Below, piece after piece: positions 24,271-35,419 of a DNA stretch of 64,000 nt. Both the position numbers and the translations under genes were made by a program. This DNA is from Cervus elaphus. Lineage: Eukaryota > Chordata > Mammalia > Artiodactyla > Cervidae. The DNA is taken from assembly GCF_910594005.1 (NCBI RefSeq), contig NC_057823.1:97574015-97638014 (forward strand), in the 5' to 3' direction. The notes below the pieces were generated by a model. The model was given only the letters and a program-made list of their open reading frames with translations, searched no databases and was not told where the DNA came from. Each line of letters starts with the position of its first letter. Position 1 is the first letter of the stretch.

Positions 24271-25850
24271 GTGAGGGGGGAAGGTGGGCAGATGCTGAAG
24301 ACGGAGCGGGCTGGCGGAGTCGCGGGGGCGGGGAGAGGCGTGGGGTCCGGTCGCCCGGGCCTTAGCCGGCCGCCGGTTCTGAGCGCCCGCCCTGAGGGGC
24401 GGAGGTGGGGGCGCTGCGTCACACGAGACAGCCTGGGAACCCAACTGTTGGGCAACTGTGGTCTCCTCCCGCCGCTCCCTAGGCTTAGTTGCCCTGAGAC
24501 AAAGGCTCCCTCGAGGGCGGGGGTGGAGGGGAAACCAGGCACCTGAGGAGGCTGAGGGAAACAGACCGAGTTTTCCAACCCCTGTGACCGTTCTGGAATC
24601 GTTCGTAGTATAAACTATATGCCTTATTCAGAAAAGAAACTTCCAGGTCGGCTCCCTGGAGGGCGGGGTAGTGAAGGGTGCGCCGCCGAATCGCTACATT
24701 AAAAAAAAAAAATGCAACAAGAGCGACGTTGGCAACTGTCTCAGGTTAACGTAACTGCAATTTAGTTGACGGTTTCTTTCGTAACTGTAACTGCGGGCCT
24801 CCGTTACGCTGCCCATCCCCCACCTCCTTTATAGATCTGCCCGAAGAAACACTTACCCTTTCAAGCCTGGTAGTAGTGTTTCGCTCCAGCTCTTTTAAAG
24901 TTGGACTTCTTTTACGCTCCATTATTTTTCTCGCCCACAGATCAGTCTTGAGTCAGTGCAGGTTAATGATAATTTTTGAAACTTTCTAATATCCCGTTCT
25001 TCAGTTACTTGAGTTGATGTAAAGGCCTGCCCTTCAAGTCAGTTGAGTGAATTGGCGATATCTGCTTCCCAAAATAATTGTTTTCATACGTAGGATGTAC
25101 TGCCATTTTCGTCTGATGTTTAAACAGTTTGGTTCAAAGCCTTCAAGAAGATATCCAAACATAACACTAAATGCGTATTTATTATGTGGAAAGGTATATT
25201 TACCCTTGCAGAGTATAGGAAGGCAAACAGGTACATAGAGTCTACTCAGGGAAAAAAAATGTGTGGTTAATGAATAGTGTGACAAAATGAAACACCACTA
25301 CAGATTGTAAAATGATCTGTGCTTAGTCTCTTCCTTTTTTTTGTTTGCTAGTTGTTAAATTGCTGTAATGTTATGGGGAATAATAAGATCGTGCAAATCT
25401 CCATCTCCGAATTCCCTGGAAATAGGAACCAAGTGCTAATTTTTAATACCATGCTTTAAAAATATTATAAAGGGGCCTTAATAGGAACTTTCAGTTTCTG
25501 AGACTAATTTCTTTCTTGGATTACTAGAGTGGTAAGTAAAAAATAAAAGCCTGAGAAAATATGGTAGAATTTTGTAATGAGTGTGGTTCAGATAATAAAG
25601 TCTTCAATTTTAACCATACTGCATTTTATTGTTGTCTTACAAAAAGTGATTACTGTATGGAGTTTTATATGTTTGTTGAAAGTACTTGTCAAACCTTTTT
25701 AAACTACTGAGTTGCCATTTGAATATGATATGCTTCATATAATTTCAAGGCACCTTTTTTGCAGGGAACCTTGCCAAATTTGCAATAAAATACTGAACCT
25801 TGGAGATTTATATTTGTGGTAAAATCATAATATACTTTATGACCCCACAG

Positions 25851-25889
25851 AATTTTACAATGACTGTTGAGACTGTGGAGAAATACAAG
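25851..25889 (+). CDS. Unrecognised small protein, exon 2
   Basis: A 39-nt microexon sits between a good acceptor (GACCCCACAG) and a strong donor (AAG|GTAAGT). It encodes NFT, then MTVETVEKYK (an ATG is at 25860), and is 13 codons in phase 0, consistent with its neighbours. It looks acidic and amphipathic. If exon 1 proves non-coding, translation could still start here at 25860 and give a 58-residue product. Confidence 0.55.
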
Positions 25890-26101
25890 GTAAGTGGAAA
25901 ACTGAAACAGTTTTTTTAAAAGCCAGTTGGTAAATAAGACAAAAGTATATTTTTTTCTGTAGAGTTAAGTTCTCAGTTTGACTTTGTTTAAGCAAAGTGT
26001 GTTTCTACCTTTTGGTACTAAAAACAGTAGGCAACAGTAAATAATCTGAGCACTTGACTAGCAAGAATCCCTGAAAATTAGTATCAACCAGAAGGTCTTT
26101 G

Positions 26102-26300
26102 GCTTCCCTGGTGGCTCAGACGGCAAAGAATCTGTCTGCAGTGCCCGAGACCCAGGTTCGATCCCTGGGTTGAGAAGATTCCTTGGAAAAGGGATTGGCT
26201 ACCCACTCCAGCCTGGAGAATTCTATAGACAGATGAGCCTGGTGGGCTACAGTCAGTGGGGTTGCAAAGAGTCCAACACAGTTGAGGAACTAACACTAAC
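26102..26300 (+). mobile_element. Bov-tA SINE in intron 2 of the small divergent gene
   Basis: A full element is flanked by near-identical 12-mers AGAAGGTCTTTG (26090-26101) and AGAAGGTCATTG (26301-26312). Confidence 0.92.
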
Positions 26301-26562
26301 AGAAGGTCATTGTTATTGTCTGATTTTCCATTTGGGAAATTGCATATTCTTTGAAAAGTATTACTTATACACAATCTAGGACAGCACTTTGTAGGTTCTT
26401 AATTCTGTTATGTTCTGGTAGGACTAGTTACCAGTGGGTATCTTTAGATGGGAATAGATTGAAAACCACTTACCAGAGTTATGAGATGCACAGCAAAAAG
26501 ACAATGACCACTCTTGCTTTTCAGTTAATGTTTTGCATGCCAGATTTGTTCTTGTTGCTTAG

Positions 26563-26709
26563 AAGATTCGTGTACAAGAAGCTGCTAAAACAATCAGGAC
26601 AGTATTAAAATACCCTACGATTTCAATCTATGACATTGTTCCCCAGGTTCTTGCCAAACAGAAAGAGCCCTCCAAATATGATAACTTAAATTTACAACGT
26701 CCTCCATAA
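26563..26709 (+). CDS. Unrecognised small protein, exon 3 with stop
   Basis: After a pyrimidine-rich acceptor (TTGTTCTTGTTGCTTAG) the frame runs 48 codons to a TAA at 26707-26709. The full predicted protein from 24187 is 89 residues. Visible segments are IRVQEAAKTIRTVLKY (likely a helix), then PTISIYDIVPQVLAKQ, and a C-terminus ending NLNLQRPP. There are no membrane segments, no cysteine pattern and no known motif. The composition (Lys/Arg rich, few rare residues) looks like a real protein rather than random AT-rich translation. The acceptor is of the CAG/AAG tandem type (TTAG|AAG|ATT), so a form lacking one Lys is possible. A 3' UTR and AATAAA follow. Related sequences must be searched before any function is proposed. 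Confidence 0.6.
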   Translation, partial: KIRVQEAAKTIRTVLKYPTISIYDIVPQVLAKQKEPSKYDNLNLQRPP

Positions 26710-27015
26710 ACAGAAACCATGAAATCCCAAACCACCTCATAATGAAAATTTACTGGACGTTTTCTGTTTGCTTGATCATAAAAATCAGAGGAGAGGAGCC
26801 ATGGTTCCCACTTGGGCGGGGACAGGAGTCAGTCAACTTGGAAAGTTTTTCTTAATTACACGTGCCAAACTGTCCCTTTCTGAAATGCACGATTTCTAGG
26901 TTCTAAGTATTTGGAAAAACTAGATTGTTCTGATAACCACCAACAGCTCGTCCACCTTGTTGATGACCACTGTATTTGGAGGTTTTACTAATAAATTTTT
27001 AAAATCATAGTTAAA
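26710..27015 (+). other. 3' UTR of the small divergent gene
   Basis: About 300 nt of unique-looking sequence follows the stop and leads to AATAAA at 26990-26995. Cleavage would be expected 10-30 nt beyond. No known repeat was recognised in it. Confidence 0.5.
26990..26995 (+). terminator. Polyadenylation signal AATAAA
   Basis: A canonical hexamer lies 281 nt past the stop of the small plus-strand gene, followed by a T-rich stretch. Confidence 0.5.
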
Positions 27016-27019
27016 TTTC

Positions 27020-28150
27020 AGATGTGAAATTCTTGATAACACTAAGAAGCAACTGTGTATAAAATCTAATAGGTATTGAAGTGGATACAGTGATTCTACT
27101 TAAAAAATTTAAGTGTGCAGAGGAGGTGGTACGTAAAAATTTAAGTGTGCAGGGAATTGTTTAAGTAGCTAGCCTCACCAATACAATATTGTAATTAGCC
27201 TCCAATTAAATAAATTTATATTAAAAGTAGCTAGCCTCAGAATATCAAATTAGTGCCTTGATAAGGTATCATTCCTTCCTCTCCCCCAAATCCTTTGTAT
27301 AGTGTCCATTTAATTCATATATGTTGTTCTTCAGCCTTTCTGCTTAATCCCCACTACTTTGTTTACTTGGGTTCTATTCCTTACACCTTCCCCTCCAACT
27401 CACCCTAGGCTTCCTTCGGATTTGAAATCTAATGAAGTCACACCCCTGCTTTAAATACATAAGTATACCACATGTATTTGCATACATAATATTTTAATTA
27501 CTTCCTTCACAGTCTGATTCCAGCATTGCATCCCATTATACCTGGGAGACAATATTCTAGCCACACATTTCTTCAGGTCATTGGGAAGGTATCTGTCTCA
27601 TAAGTGGATGTAGTCCCTCTGAATCATTTTATTTTAGGTGTAGATAAATCAGTAGCTGTTGAGTGCCCTGTCACAATTGTGCCAGTACCCTCTGGGACAT
27701 GTAATACAGCTCTCTCACCTCCCTTTTAGGACATTAAAATTTTGTATTCTGTAGGTACACCATATCATATTGAAATAAACAGTTGCTTCCATACTACAGT
27801 GTGAGCTCCTGTCCCCATCACATATTGACATTCATTCACTGTGTTGCATACCAGGCATTCTGCAGGAGCGGGGAAGGAGGGTTATAATAGAGCAAAACCA
27901 GACACTCAGGAGTTAAAGTCTAGTGCAAGAAACTGTCAGGCTTGGAAATCATAACTGAGAAAAATGGTATGAAGAAACATAGGGCCATGAGAATTCATAA
28001 TGCAGAACCCTAGTCTGAAAAGGAAGTGACATGGTTTGAGAACATAAGTATTTAATGTGAATTAGGTAAAAGGGAAGTGAAGAACTTCATAACAGGTAAA
28101 AGTAACATGGCAAAAAATTCTGCGGCCAGAGAGAGGGTTTCTACTTATCC
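27020..28150. other. Intergenic, no gene seen
   Basis: AT-rich unique sequence apart from an L2-like fragment. At 27098-27157 a short segment 'aaaatttaagtgtgcag' occurs twice, and 'gtagctagcctca' also occurs twice nearby, a small local duplication. Confidence 0.5.
27825..27985 (-). repeat. L2 3'-end fragment (antisense)
   Basis: The sequence 'cattcattcactgtgttgca', 'taccaggcattctgcagga' and later 'ttaaagtctagtgcaag' is the reverse of the L2 3' end. Confidence 0.5.
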
Positions 28151-28162
28151 CAGTCTGTCAAA

Positions 28163-31100
28163 GATCAGTTCAGCTGCTCATTCATGTCCACTTCTTGTGA
28201 CCTCATGGACTGCAGCATACCAGGCCTCCCTGTCCATAACCAACTCCCGAATGTTGCTCAAACTCATGTCCACCTAGTCGGTGATGCTATCCAATCAGCT
28301 CATCCTCTGTCCCCTTCTGCTGCCTTCAATCTTTACCAGCATCAGAGTCTTTTCCAATTAGTTCTTTGCATCAGGTAGTGAAAGTACTGGAGCTTCAGCA
28401 TCAATCCTTCCAGTGAATATTCAGGACTGATTTCCCCTAGGATTGACTGGTTGGATCTTGCAGTCAGGAACTCTCAAGAGTCTTCACCACCACAGTTCAA
28501 AAGCATCAATTCTTCAGCACTCATCTTTCCTTATAGTCCCAACTCACATCCATCCATGATTCCTGGAAAAAACCATAGCTTTGATGAAATGGACATTTGT
28601 TGTCAAAGTAATGTCTCTGCTTTTTAGTATGCTGTCTAGGTTGGTCATAGCTTTTCTTCCAAGGAGCAAGTGTCTTTTAATTTCATGGCTGCAGTCACCA
28701 TCTGCAGTGATTTTGGAGCCCAAGAAAATAAAGTCAGTCACTGTTTCCATTGTTTCCCCATCTATTTGCCATAAAGTGATGGGACCAGATGCCATGGTCT
28801 TAGTTTTCTGAATGCTGAGTTTTAAGCCAACTTTTTCACTCTCCTTGTTCACTTTCATCAAGAGGCTCTTTAGTTCTCCTACCATAAGGGTGGTGTCATC
28901 TGCATATCTGAGATTATTGGTATTTCCCCCAGCAGTCTTGATTCCAACTTGTGCTTCATCCAGGTTGACATTTCACATGATGTGTTCTGCATTTAGGTTA
29001 AATAAGCAGGGTGACAATATACAACCTTGACGATTGTACCTTTACCGATGTGGAACCAATCTGTTGTTCCATGTCCAGTTCTAACTGTTGCTTCTTGACC
29101 TGCTTACAGATTTCTCAGTAGGCAGTTCAGGTGGTCAGATATTCCCATCTCTTGAAGAATTTTCCACAGTTTGTTGTGCTCCACACAGTCAAAGGCTTTG
29201 GCATCGTCAATAAAGCAGGAGTAGATGTTTATCTGGAACTCTTGATTTTTCTCTGATCAAATGTTGGCAATTTGATCTCTGGCTCCTCTACCTTTTCTAA
29301 ATCCAGCTTGAACTTCTGAAGTTCACTGTTTACGTACTGTTGAAGCCTCAACTGGAAACTTTTGAACATTACTAGCATGGGAGATGAGTGCAATTGTGTG
29401 GTTGTTTGAATATTCTTTGGCATTGCCTTTCTTTGGGATTGAAGTGAAAACTGACCTTTTCCAGTCCTGTGGCCACTGCTGAGTTTTTGAAATTTGCTGG
29501 CAGATTGAATGCAGCATTTTCACAGCATCATCTTTTAGGATTTGGAATAGCTCAACTGGAATTCCATCACTTCCAGTAGCTTTGTTCATAGTGATGCTTC
29601 CTAAGGCCCACTTGACTTTTCATTCCAGGATGTCTGGCTCTAGGTGAGTGACCACACCATCATAATTATCTGGGTCATGAAGATCTTTTTTGTACAATTC
29701 TTCTGTGTATTCTTGCCACCTCTTCTTAGTACCTTCTGCTTCCGTTAGGTCCACACCATTTCTGTCAGGTCCACACCATTTCTGTCCTTTATTGTGCCCA
29801 TCTTTACATGAAATGTTCCCTTAGTATCTCAATTTTCTTGAGATCTCTAGCCTTTTCCATTCTATTGTTTCCTTCTATTTCTTTGCACTGATTACTGAGG
29901 AAGGCTTTCTTGTCTCTCCTTGCTATTCTTTGGAACTCTTCATTCACATGGGTATATCTTTCCTTTTCTCCTTTGCCTTTTGCTTCTTTTCTTTTCTCAG
30001 CTATTTGTAAGGCCTCCTCCGATAACCATTTTGCCTTTTTGCATTTCTTTGGGGATGATCTTGATCACTGCCTCCTGTACAATGTCATGAACCTCCATCT
30101 GTAGTTCTTCACCCACTCTATCAGATCTAATCCCTTGAATCTGTTTGTCACTTCCACTGTATAATTGTAAGGGATTTGATTTAGGTCATACTGGAATGGT
30201 CTAGTGGTTTTCCCTACTTTCTTCAATTTAAGTCTGAATTTGACAATAAGGAGTTCATGATCTGAGCCACAGTCAGCTCCCAGTCTTGTTTTTGCTGACT
30301 GTACAGAGCTTCTCCATCTTTGGCTGCAAAGAATACAGTCACTCTGATTTCAGTACTGACCATCTGGTGATGTCCACGTGTAGAGTTTTCTCTTGTGTTG
30401 TTGGAAGAGGGTGTTTGCTATGACCAGTGTGTCCTTTTGGCAAAACTCCATTAGCCTTTGCCATGCTTCATTTTGTACCCCAAGGCCAAATTTGCCTGTT
30501 ACTCCAGGTATCTATCTCTTGATTTCCTACTTTTCATTCCAGTCCCCAATAATGAAAAGGACATCTCTTTTCGGTGTTAATTCTAGGAGGTCTTTATAGG
30601 TCTTCATTGAACCGTTCAGCTTTTAGCTTCTTCAGCATTACTGGTTGGGGCATAGACTTGGATTACTGTGCTGAATGGTTTGTGTCAGAAACAGAGACCT
30701 TTCTGTCGTTTTTGAGATTGCATCCAAATACTGCATTTCGGATTCTCTTGTTGACTATGATGGCTACTCCATTTCTTTTAATGGATTCTTGCCCACAGTA
30801 GTAGATATAATGGTCATCTGGGTTAAATTCACACATTCCAGTCCATTTTAGTTCATTGATTCCTAAAATGTTGATGTTCACTCTTGCCATCTTCTGTTTG
30901 ACCACTTCCAATTTGCCTTGATTCATGGACCTAGCATTCCAGGTTCCTATGCAGTATTGCTGTTTACAGCATCGGGCTTTACTTCCATCACCAGTCACAT
31001 CCACAACTGGGTGGTGTTTTTGCTTTGGCTCTGTCACTTCATTCTTTCTAGAGTTTTTTCTCCACTGATCTCCAGTAGCATACTGGGCACCTACCAAGCT

Positions 31101-31440
31101 GAGAAGTTCATCTTTCAGTGTCCTCTATCTTTTTGCCTTTTCATACTGTTCATGGATTTCTCAAGGCAAGAATGCTGAAGTGGTTTGCCATTCCCTTCTC
31201 CAGTGGACCATGTTTTGTCTGAACTCTCCACCATGACCAATTCGTCTTGGGTGGCCCCACATGGCCTGGCACATAGTTTCATTGAGTTAGACGAGGTTGT
31301 GGTCCATGTGATCAGTTTGATTAGTTTTCTGTGATTGTGGTTTTCATTCTGTCTGACCTCTGATCGCTAAGGATAAGAAGCTTATGGAAGCTTCCTGATG
31401 GGAGAGACTGATTGAGGGGGAAACTAGGTCTTGTTCTGAT
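28163..31440 (-). mobile_element. BovB (RTE) LINE, near full length, inactivated
   Basis: The element lies in reverse: its 3' end is at about 28163 and its 5' region at about 31440, about 3.28 kb, close to full BovB length. Broken pieces of the single ORF are seen on the minus strand: an endonuclease N-terminal part (31097-30663; GTWNARSMNQGKLEVVKQKM), the start of reverse transcriptase (29589-29323; SDGIPVELFQILKDDAV) and the RT C-terminal part (28885-28544; FIFLGSKITADGDCSHEIKR). Frameshifts and stops separate them. A 20-bp piece containing 'gtccacaccatttctgt' is tandemly doubled at about 29750-29785. Confidence 0.93.
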
Positions 31441-31779
31441 GCCTTGTTGCCAAGGATAGACCTGTTTTTACTTTCAGAAGTATCCTGATTTGAATGACAC
31501 GTTGTTGCTGTAGGGGTCTATAAGAAATACGGTACTGCTGGAGCGATAATTGAGGAAGATGAAGCTCATGGGGGCTAGGGCATTTAAGTACCCAAAGACT
31601 GGGGAAATAAGTAAATTCTTTCCCTGGAATAAACATTTGAAGGGTTGTAAACTGGGTGGTACTGATGGGATTTGCAAATTGAAAAATTTAACTGTAAATT
31701 CAAAAAACACATTAAAGGCAGATCAAAGCAGACACAATATTCTCGAATTAGGAGTCTAAAAGATTAGAAATAACTTTAA

Positions 31780-32450
31780 TGAACTAGAGTAATAGTGTGG
31801 AAGTAGAGAAAGTAGATTTGGGAGAAAGTGTCCATAGGATTTGTTGATGCATTTGGGATTCAGTGTTGGGCAAGTAGAGAAGCTGTACATACAGTGGAAT
31901 GGAGTTGAATAGCAATATGTTTAGAAATGGGTATGTGTGGAGATGATTTAGTTCAGAATTGAGTTTCTCCTGTCTTTTTAAGTCATCCAAGAAGCTTTTG
32001 AATAGAAGTCTGGACCTGAGGAGGAGATCTGGACTGAAAATAGAAACTGTTAGGTGTGTAAGGGGTAGATAAAATCTTTAATGTACGTGAACTTGGCTTG
32101 GAAGACAGCCTTGGAGTGTATAATGAAGAACTTCAGTTAATTTTTGGCTAGGTAGAGGAATATTAGCTGGATAAGGAGTTGCAGATGTCAGAAGGGTGTG
32201 CAGTGGAGGACAAAGGCCTAAGTGCTTCAGGGAAGGAGTTGTGAATAGTGTCCAGTGCTGTTGAGGTATGATTGAAATAAGACCAAAACAATATCCACTG
32301 GATTTATTACCATGGTAGTCATCAGTTGCCTTAGCAAGAACTATTAACATTTTATTGGAATAATAGGCCTAGAAGCCAGATTGGAGTAGAATGTGATAAA
32401 TGCAAAAGTGAGCCTCAATTTCTCTTTCAGGTGATTTGACTTTGGCTTGC
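31780..32450 (-). repeat. L2 LINE fragment (antisense)
   Basis: The order 'catccaagaagcttttgaat', 'ctggacctgaggaggagatc', 'tagtcatcagttgccttagc' and 'gaagccagattggagtag' follows the antisense L2 internal sequence. Strongly diverged. Confidence 0.5.
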
Positions 32451-32861
32451 AAGGGAATATGATTTTTTTCTTTTCCTGGTTTTCATGATTTTTTTTTTTT
32501 TTTTTAGGTGAAAGAGTTAGAGTGTTTCAGACACAACAGAAAATGTCCTCATGAGAGAAAGATTGAATATATGAGTTAGCTACAAGAATTATCTGGAAGG
32601 ATTACCACATAATCATTCAGAAAGAAATTAGATTATTTTAAAAGTGATTCAGGAGAAGGAATTTTTTTTCAATCAGAAACAACATTAAATACCACTGTTT
32701 ATGGCGATAGGCTATAGGTGGTCACCTAATTGCTAGGATTTGAGAGTTTCTGTGAACCTCCTCAAATACATGCCTCGTGCTCTACTAGTGTTTGAAAAGT
32801 TGGTGGAAATCTATTTTAAAGCATATATTCATGGGGATAGTAATCTGTTAAGAAAGTGGTT

Positions 32862-32975
32862 CTCAACTGTGCCAAAATTTATAATCACCTTAGGAGATTC
32901 ATGACAAAATTACTCAAGCCCTACTTCAAGGGATTCCATTCCATTATTCTGAGGAGAGGGCTAGGCATATGCATT
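32862..32975. repeat. MER5A-like element
   Basis: It begins 'gtggttctcaactgtgcc' and has 'ataatcaccttaggagattc' and 'gctaggcatatgcattc', as in MER5-type elements. Confidence 0.5.
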
Positions 32976-33094
32976 CTTTAAAAGTTTACTTTTTAAAATG
33001 TTAATCTAGTATGTCACTGGCATTTAAAAACACATCATCTTGTTAATATTGCATTAACAACATGTATTTTAGATGAAGTGCAGAGAGGCCAGTC

Positions 33095-33345
33095 GCTTTT
33101 TTTCAGAACAGTGATCATTAATAGGGAGAGAGATTTTGCCTCTCTGGGGACATTTGGCAAAATATGGAAACATTTTTGGTAGTCACACGGAATGGGGAAG
33201 GAAGGGATGTGGTGCTGCTGACATACAGTGGGTAGAGGCCAGCAATGCTGCTGAAGATGCTGCAATGCGCTGGACAACCCCCACATCAAAAATTAACTGG
33301 CCCCAAATGACGATAGTGTCATTGTTGAGAAACCCTGCTATAAAA
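33095..33345 (-). repeat. MER20-like hAT-Charlie element
   Basis: The order 'ctggggacatttggcaaaat', 'acagtgggtagaggccagca', 'atgctgcaatgcgctggac' and 'gttgagaaaccctg' is characteristic. Confidence 0.65.
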
Positions 33346-33369
33346 TAGGATAGCAAGCTACGTAGTTAT

Positions 33370-33840
33370 TTTTTTAGTGCATTAAGTCCCCTACATGTGA
33401 ACTTTCCAAGTTGTGAACTTTCAAAGCTGCGAACGTGCACTCCGTCAACATCCGGCGTGGGTGAAATCGCAGCCCACCCTCCATCTGCTGGTGCTGTTGA
33501 TCCTTCAGCTCTCCCGTCTCCCTCCTCCCTCCCTCCTGCAGTGGCTCTCCTTGCCTGTTCACCTGATACCTATCCCTGCACGCCAGCTGGTGTTCTGTAC
33601 TGCTTTTCAAGGTACTGTGCTGTAAGGTTCAAAGCGTTTTATTTTTTGCTTGTTTTTTGATGTGTGTGTGTGTGAAAACTGTTATAAACCTATTAGTACA
33701 GTACTCTATAGCCAGTTGTGTTAGTTGGGTACCTAGGCTAACTTTGTTGGATTTATTGAACAAATTGGACTTAAAATACACACTCTCAAAACTTGTTCCT
33801 ATATAGAAGACTTACTGTAAAATCTTAACAGGTGGGGCCT
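33370..33840. repeat. Tigger-like (Tc/mariner) DNA transposon remains
   Basis: Terminal-type sequences occur at both ends in opposite orientation: 'taagtcccctacatgtgaac' on the left and 'ctatatagaagacttactgt' on the right. Between them is 'gttgggtacctaggctaact'. Open frames in the middle are short and not conserved-looking. Confidence 0.5.
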
Positions 33841-34019
33841 GTGGTTTAGTAAGAATGGTAATGAATAAGGATCTACCTGACAACTTAGCTGTACCTAACA
33901 GCTTCGCCTTGCTTATAAACAGCAACAAAAGAGCCTCAAATAAAATACATTTGTAGAACTAAGCAGTGTGACTAGCATAATAGATTGATAGCATTATTTT
34001 GTTAAAAAAAAAAAAAAAA

Positions 34020-34610
34020 AGTCCAGCTGAAACTCATTGCTGTTGGTGTATAAGTTGGTTGTAGTCACTTTGGGAAATTGATATATTTTATGAATATTGT
34101 AACAGTATTTGTTACAACTGAATTTAGGACTATAATCCAGCAATTTCTCTTCTGAGTGTATACCCAAGAAAATGAGTGCAGATTTCTACTTATATAGGGA
34201 TGTTCATAGTAGTTTGATTCATTATGGCCTCAAACAGGAACAAAGTGAAGTATATTTGTACAATGGATTACTACCCAGCAATAAAAAAGAGTAACATGGA
34301 TGGATCTCATAGGTATTTGTTAAACGAAATAGACAAAACCCAATTCATATTGTATAATTCCATTTTTATGAAACTCAAGGACAAACAAAACTAATTCATG
34401 ATGATAGAAGTCAAGATAGTAGGTACCTCTCTGGTCATGGGTATTGACTTAGAAGGGGCATGAGAGAGCCTTGTGAAATGACAGAAATGTTCTGGATCTT
34501 GATCTTACTGGTTGTTAACTGACAGCATACGTATGAAGTTCATCAAGCTGAATATTTAAATTTTGTGAACTTTACATGTGATGTACCCCATTTTTTAAAA
34601 ATTAGTTAAT
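34020..34610 (+). repeat. Old L1 (L1M-type) 3' region
   Basis: The order 'gaagtatatttgtacaatgg', 'attactacccagcaataaaa', 'gatggatctcataggtattt', 'actggttgttaactgacag' is typical of an old L1 3' end in sense orientation. Confidence 0.65.
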
Positions 34611-34974
34611 TATGAAAAAAAAATAAGGAAACCTAATTTTGAACTACTTGAAGTGTTATTATCTTAAACACTTGGTTAAACACAGGGTCCGCTACCTAAC
34701 AAGTTCTCAATAGGTACAAACAACTCTAGTGCACTGTTAGTGAAAATAAATTTTGGATTTGGCATCAGACCTAGTATTGAAGCACAGCTTGATTATTACT
34801 ATATGACTTAAGGCAAGTCCCTTACATTGGGAATTTTTGTGACTGTGGAAGAACAGAGGATGAGTTGGGAGAAGTATAAAAGAAATTGTTTAAAAGTTTA
34901 GGCTTGGTTCATGATCCCCTACTACTGAGAAATAGCCACAGACATTCAGGGTGGGCCTGGGCCGCTATATACAT

Positions 34975-35410
34975 GTACAGGAATCCCCTGCTTTCTGAAA
35001 GTTCACTTGACGCCATTTCACTTTTATGAAAAATGTACCTTGATACCTGTTTTCATTAAACAAGAAATCCAAGGAGGATTTTTGTTTTTACAAAGTAACA
35101 CAAAAGGTGAAAATAGCATTCAGCATTTGTTTTGCAGTGAGCTGTTAAAGCAGGTGGCATGTACCCTGAGCAGTGAGAGTGGCACTTCTAAACTCCTTCC
35201 TTGGGAAAGACACTCAGCCTGTCAGCATCAAGTCATCATACTTTGAACTGTGTCTCTGAGCATCTGTGCTTTATCTCCACTAATTTTGTGCATCCCTTAG
35301 CAAGTTGTGTCCTAAGGTAATTGCTTCTTACCTTTATATCACTTAGGTGTGCAAAATGTTTCATTGTAACACTATCCTAGATTTAGCTAGGGTGAACAGC
35401 TGAACCCTTT
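34975..35410. repeat. Tigger-like DNA transposon remains
   Basis: It begins 'gtacaggaatcccctgcttt' and contains 'ttgacgccatttcactttta' and 'gcctgtcagcatcaagtcat', resembling old mariner-type repeats. The assignment is tentative. Confidence 0.4.
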
Positions 35411-35419
35411 CTGAACCAA

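Larger units (their letters stand above)
22520..24560. promoter_or_regulatory. CpG island / bidirectional promoter of CHD1 and a divergent plus-strand gene
   Basis: CpG dinucleotides are dense across about 2 kb and drop off sharply on both sides. CHD1 exon 1 leaves to the left and a plus-strand first exon leaves to the right, so the core promoter should lie at about 23.8-24.1 kb. Visible elements are an inverted CCAAT box (GATTGG, 23991-23996), GC boxes (around 23943-23950 and 24006-24012), and a CRE-like GACGTCA at 24222-24228. Alternating GC runs occur near 23658-23668 and 24023-24036. There is no TATA box. Factor binding is inferred from motifs only. Confidence 0.8.

Noticed and set aside
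28544..31097. Reverse transcriptase and endonuclease-like frames as possible host genes
   Set aside because: They are pieces of one reverse-oriented BovB LINE with frame shifts and stops.
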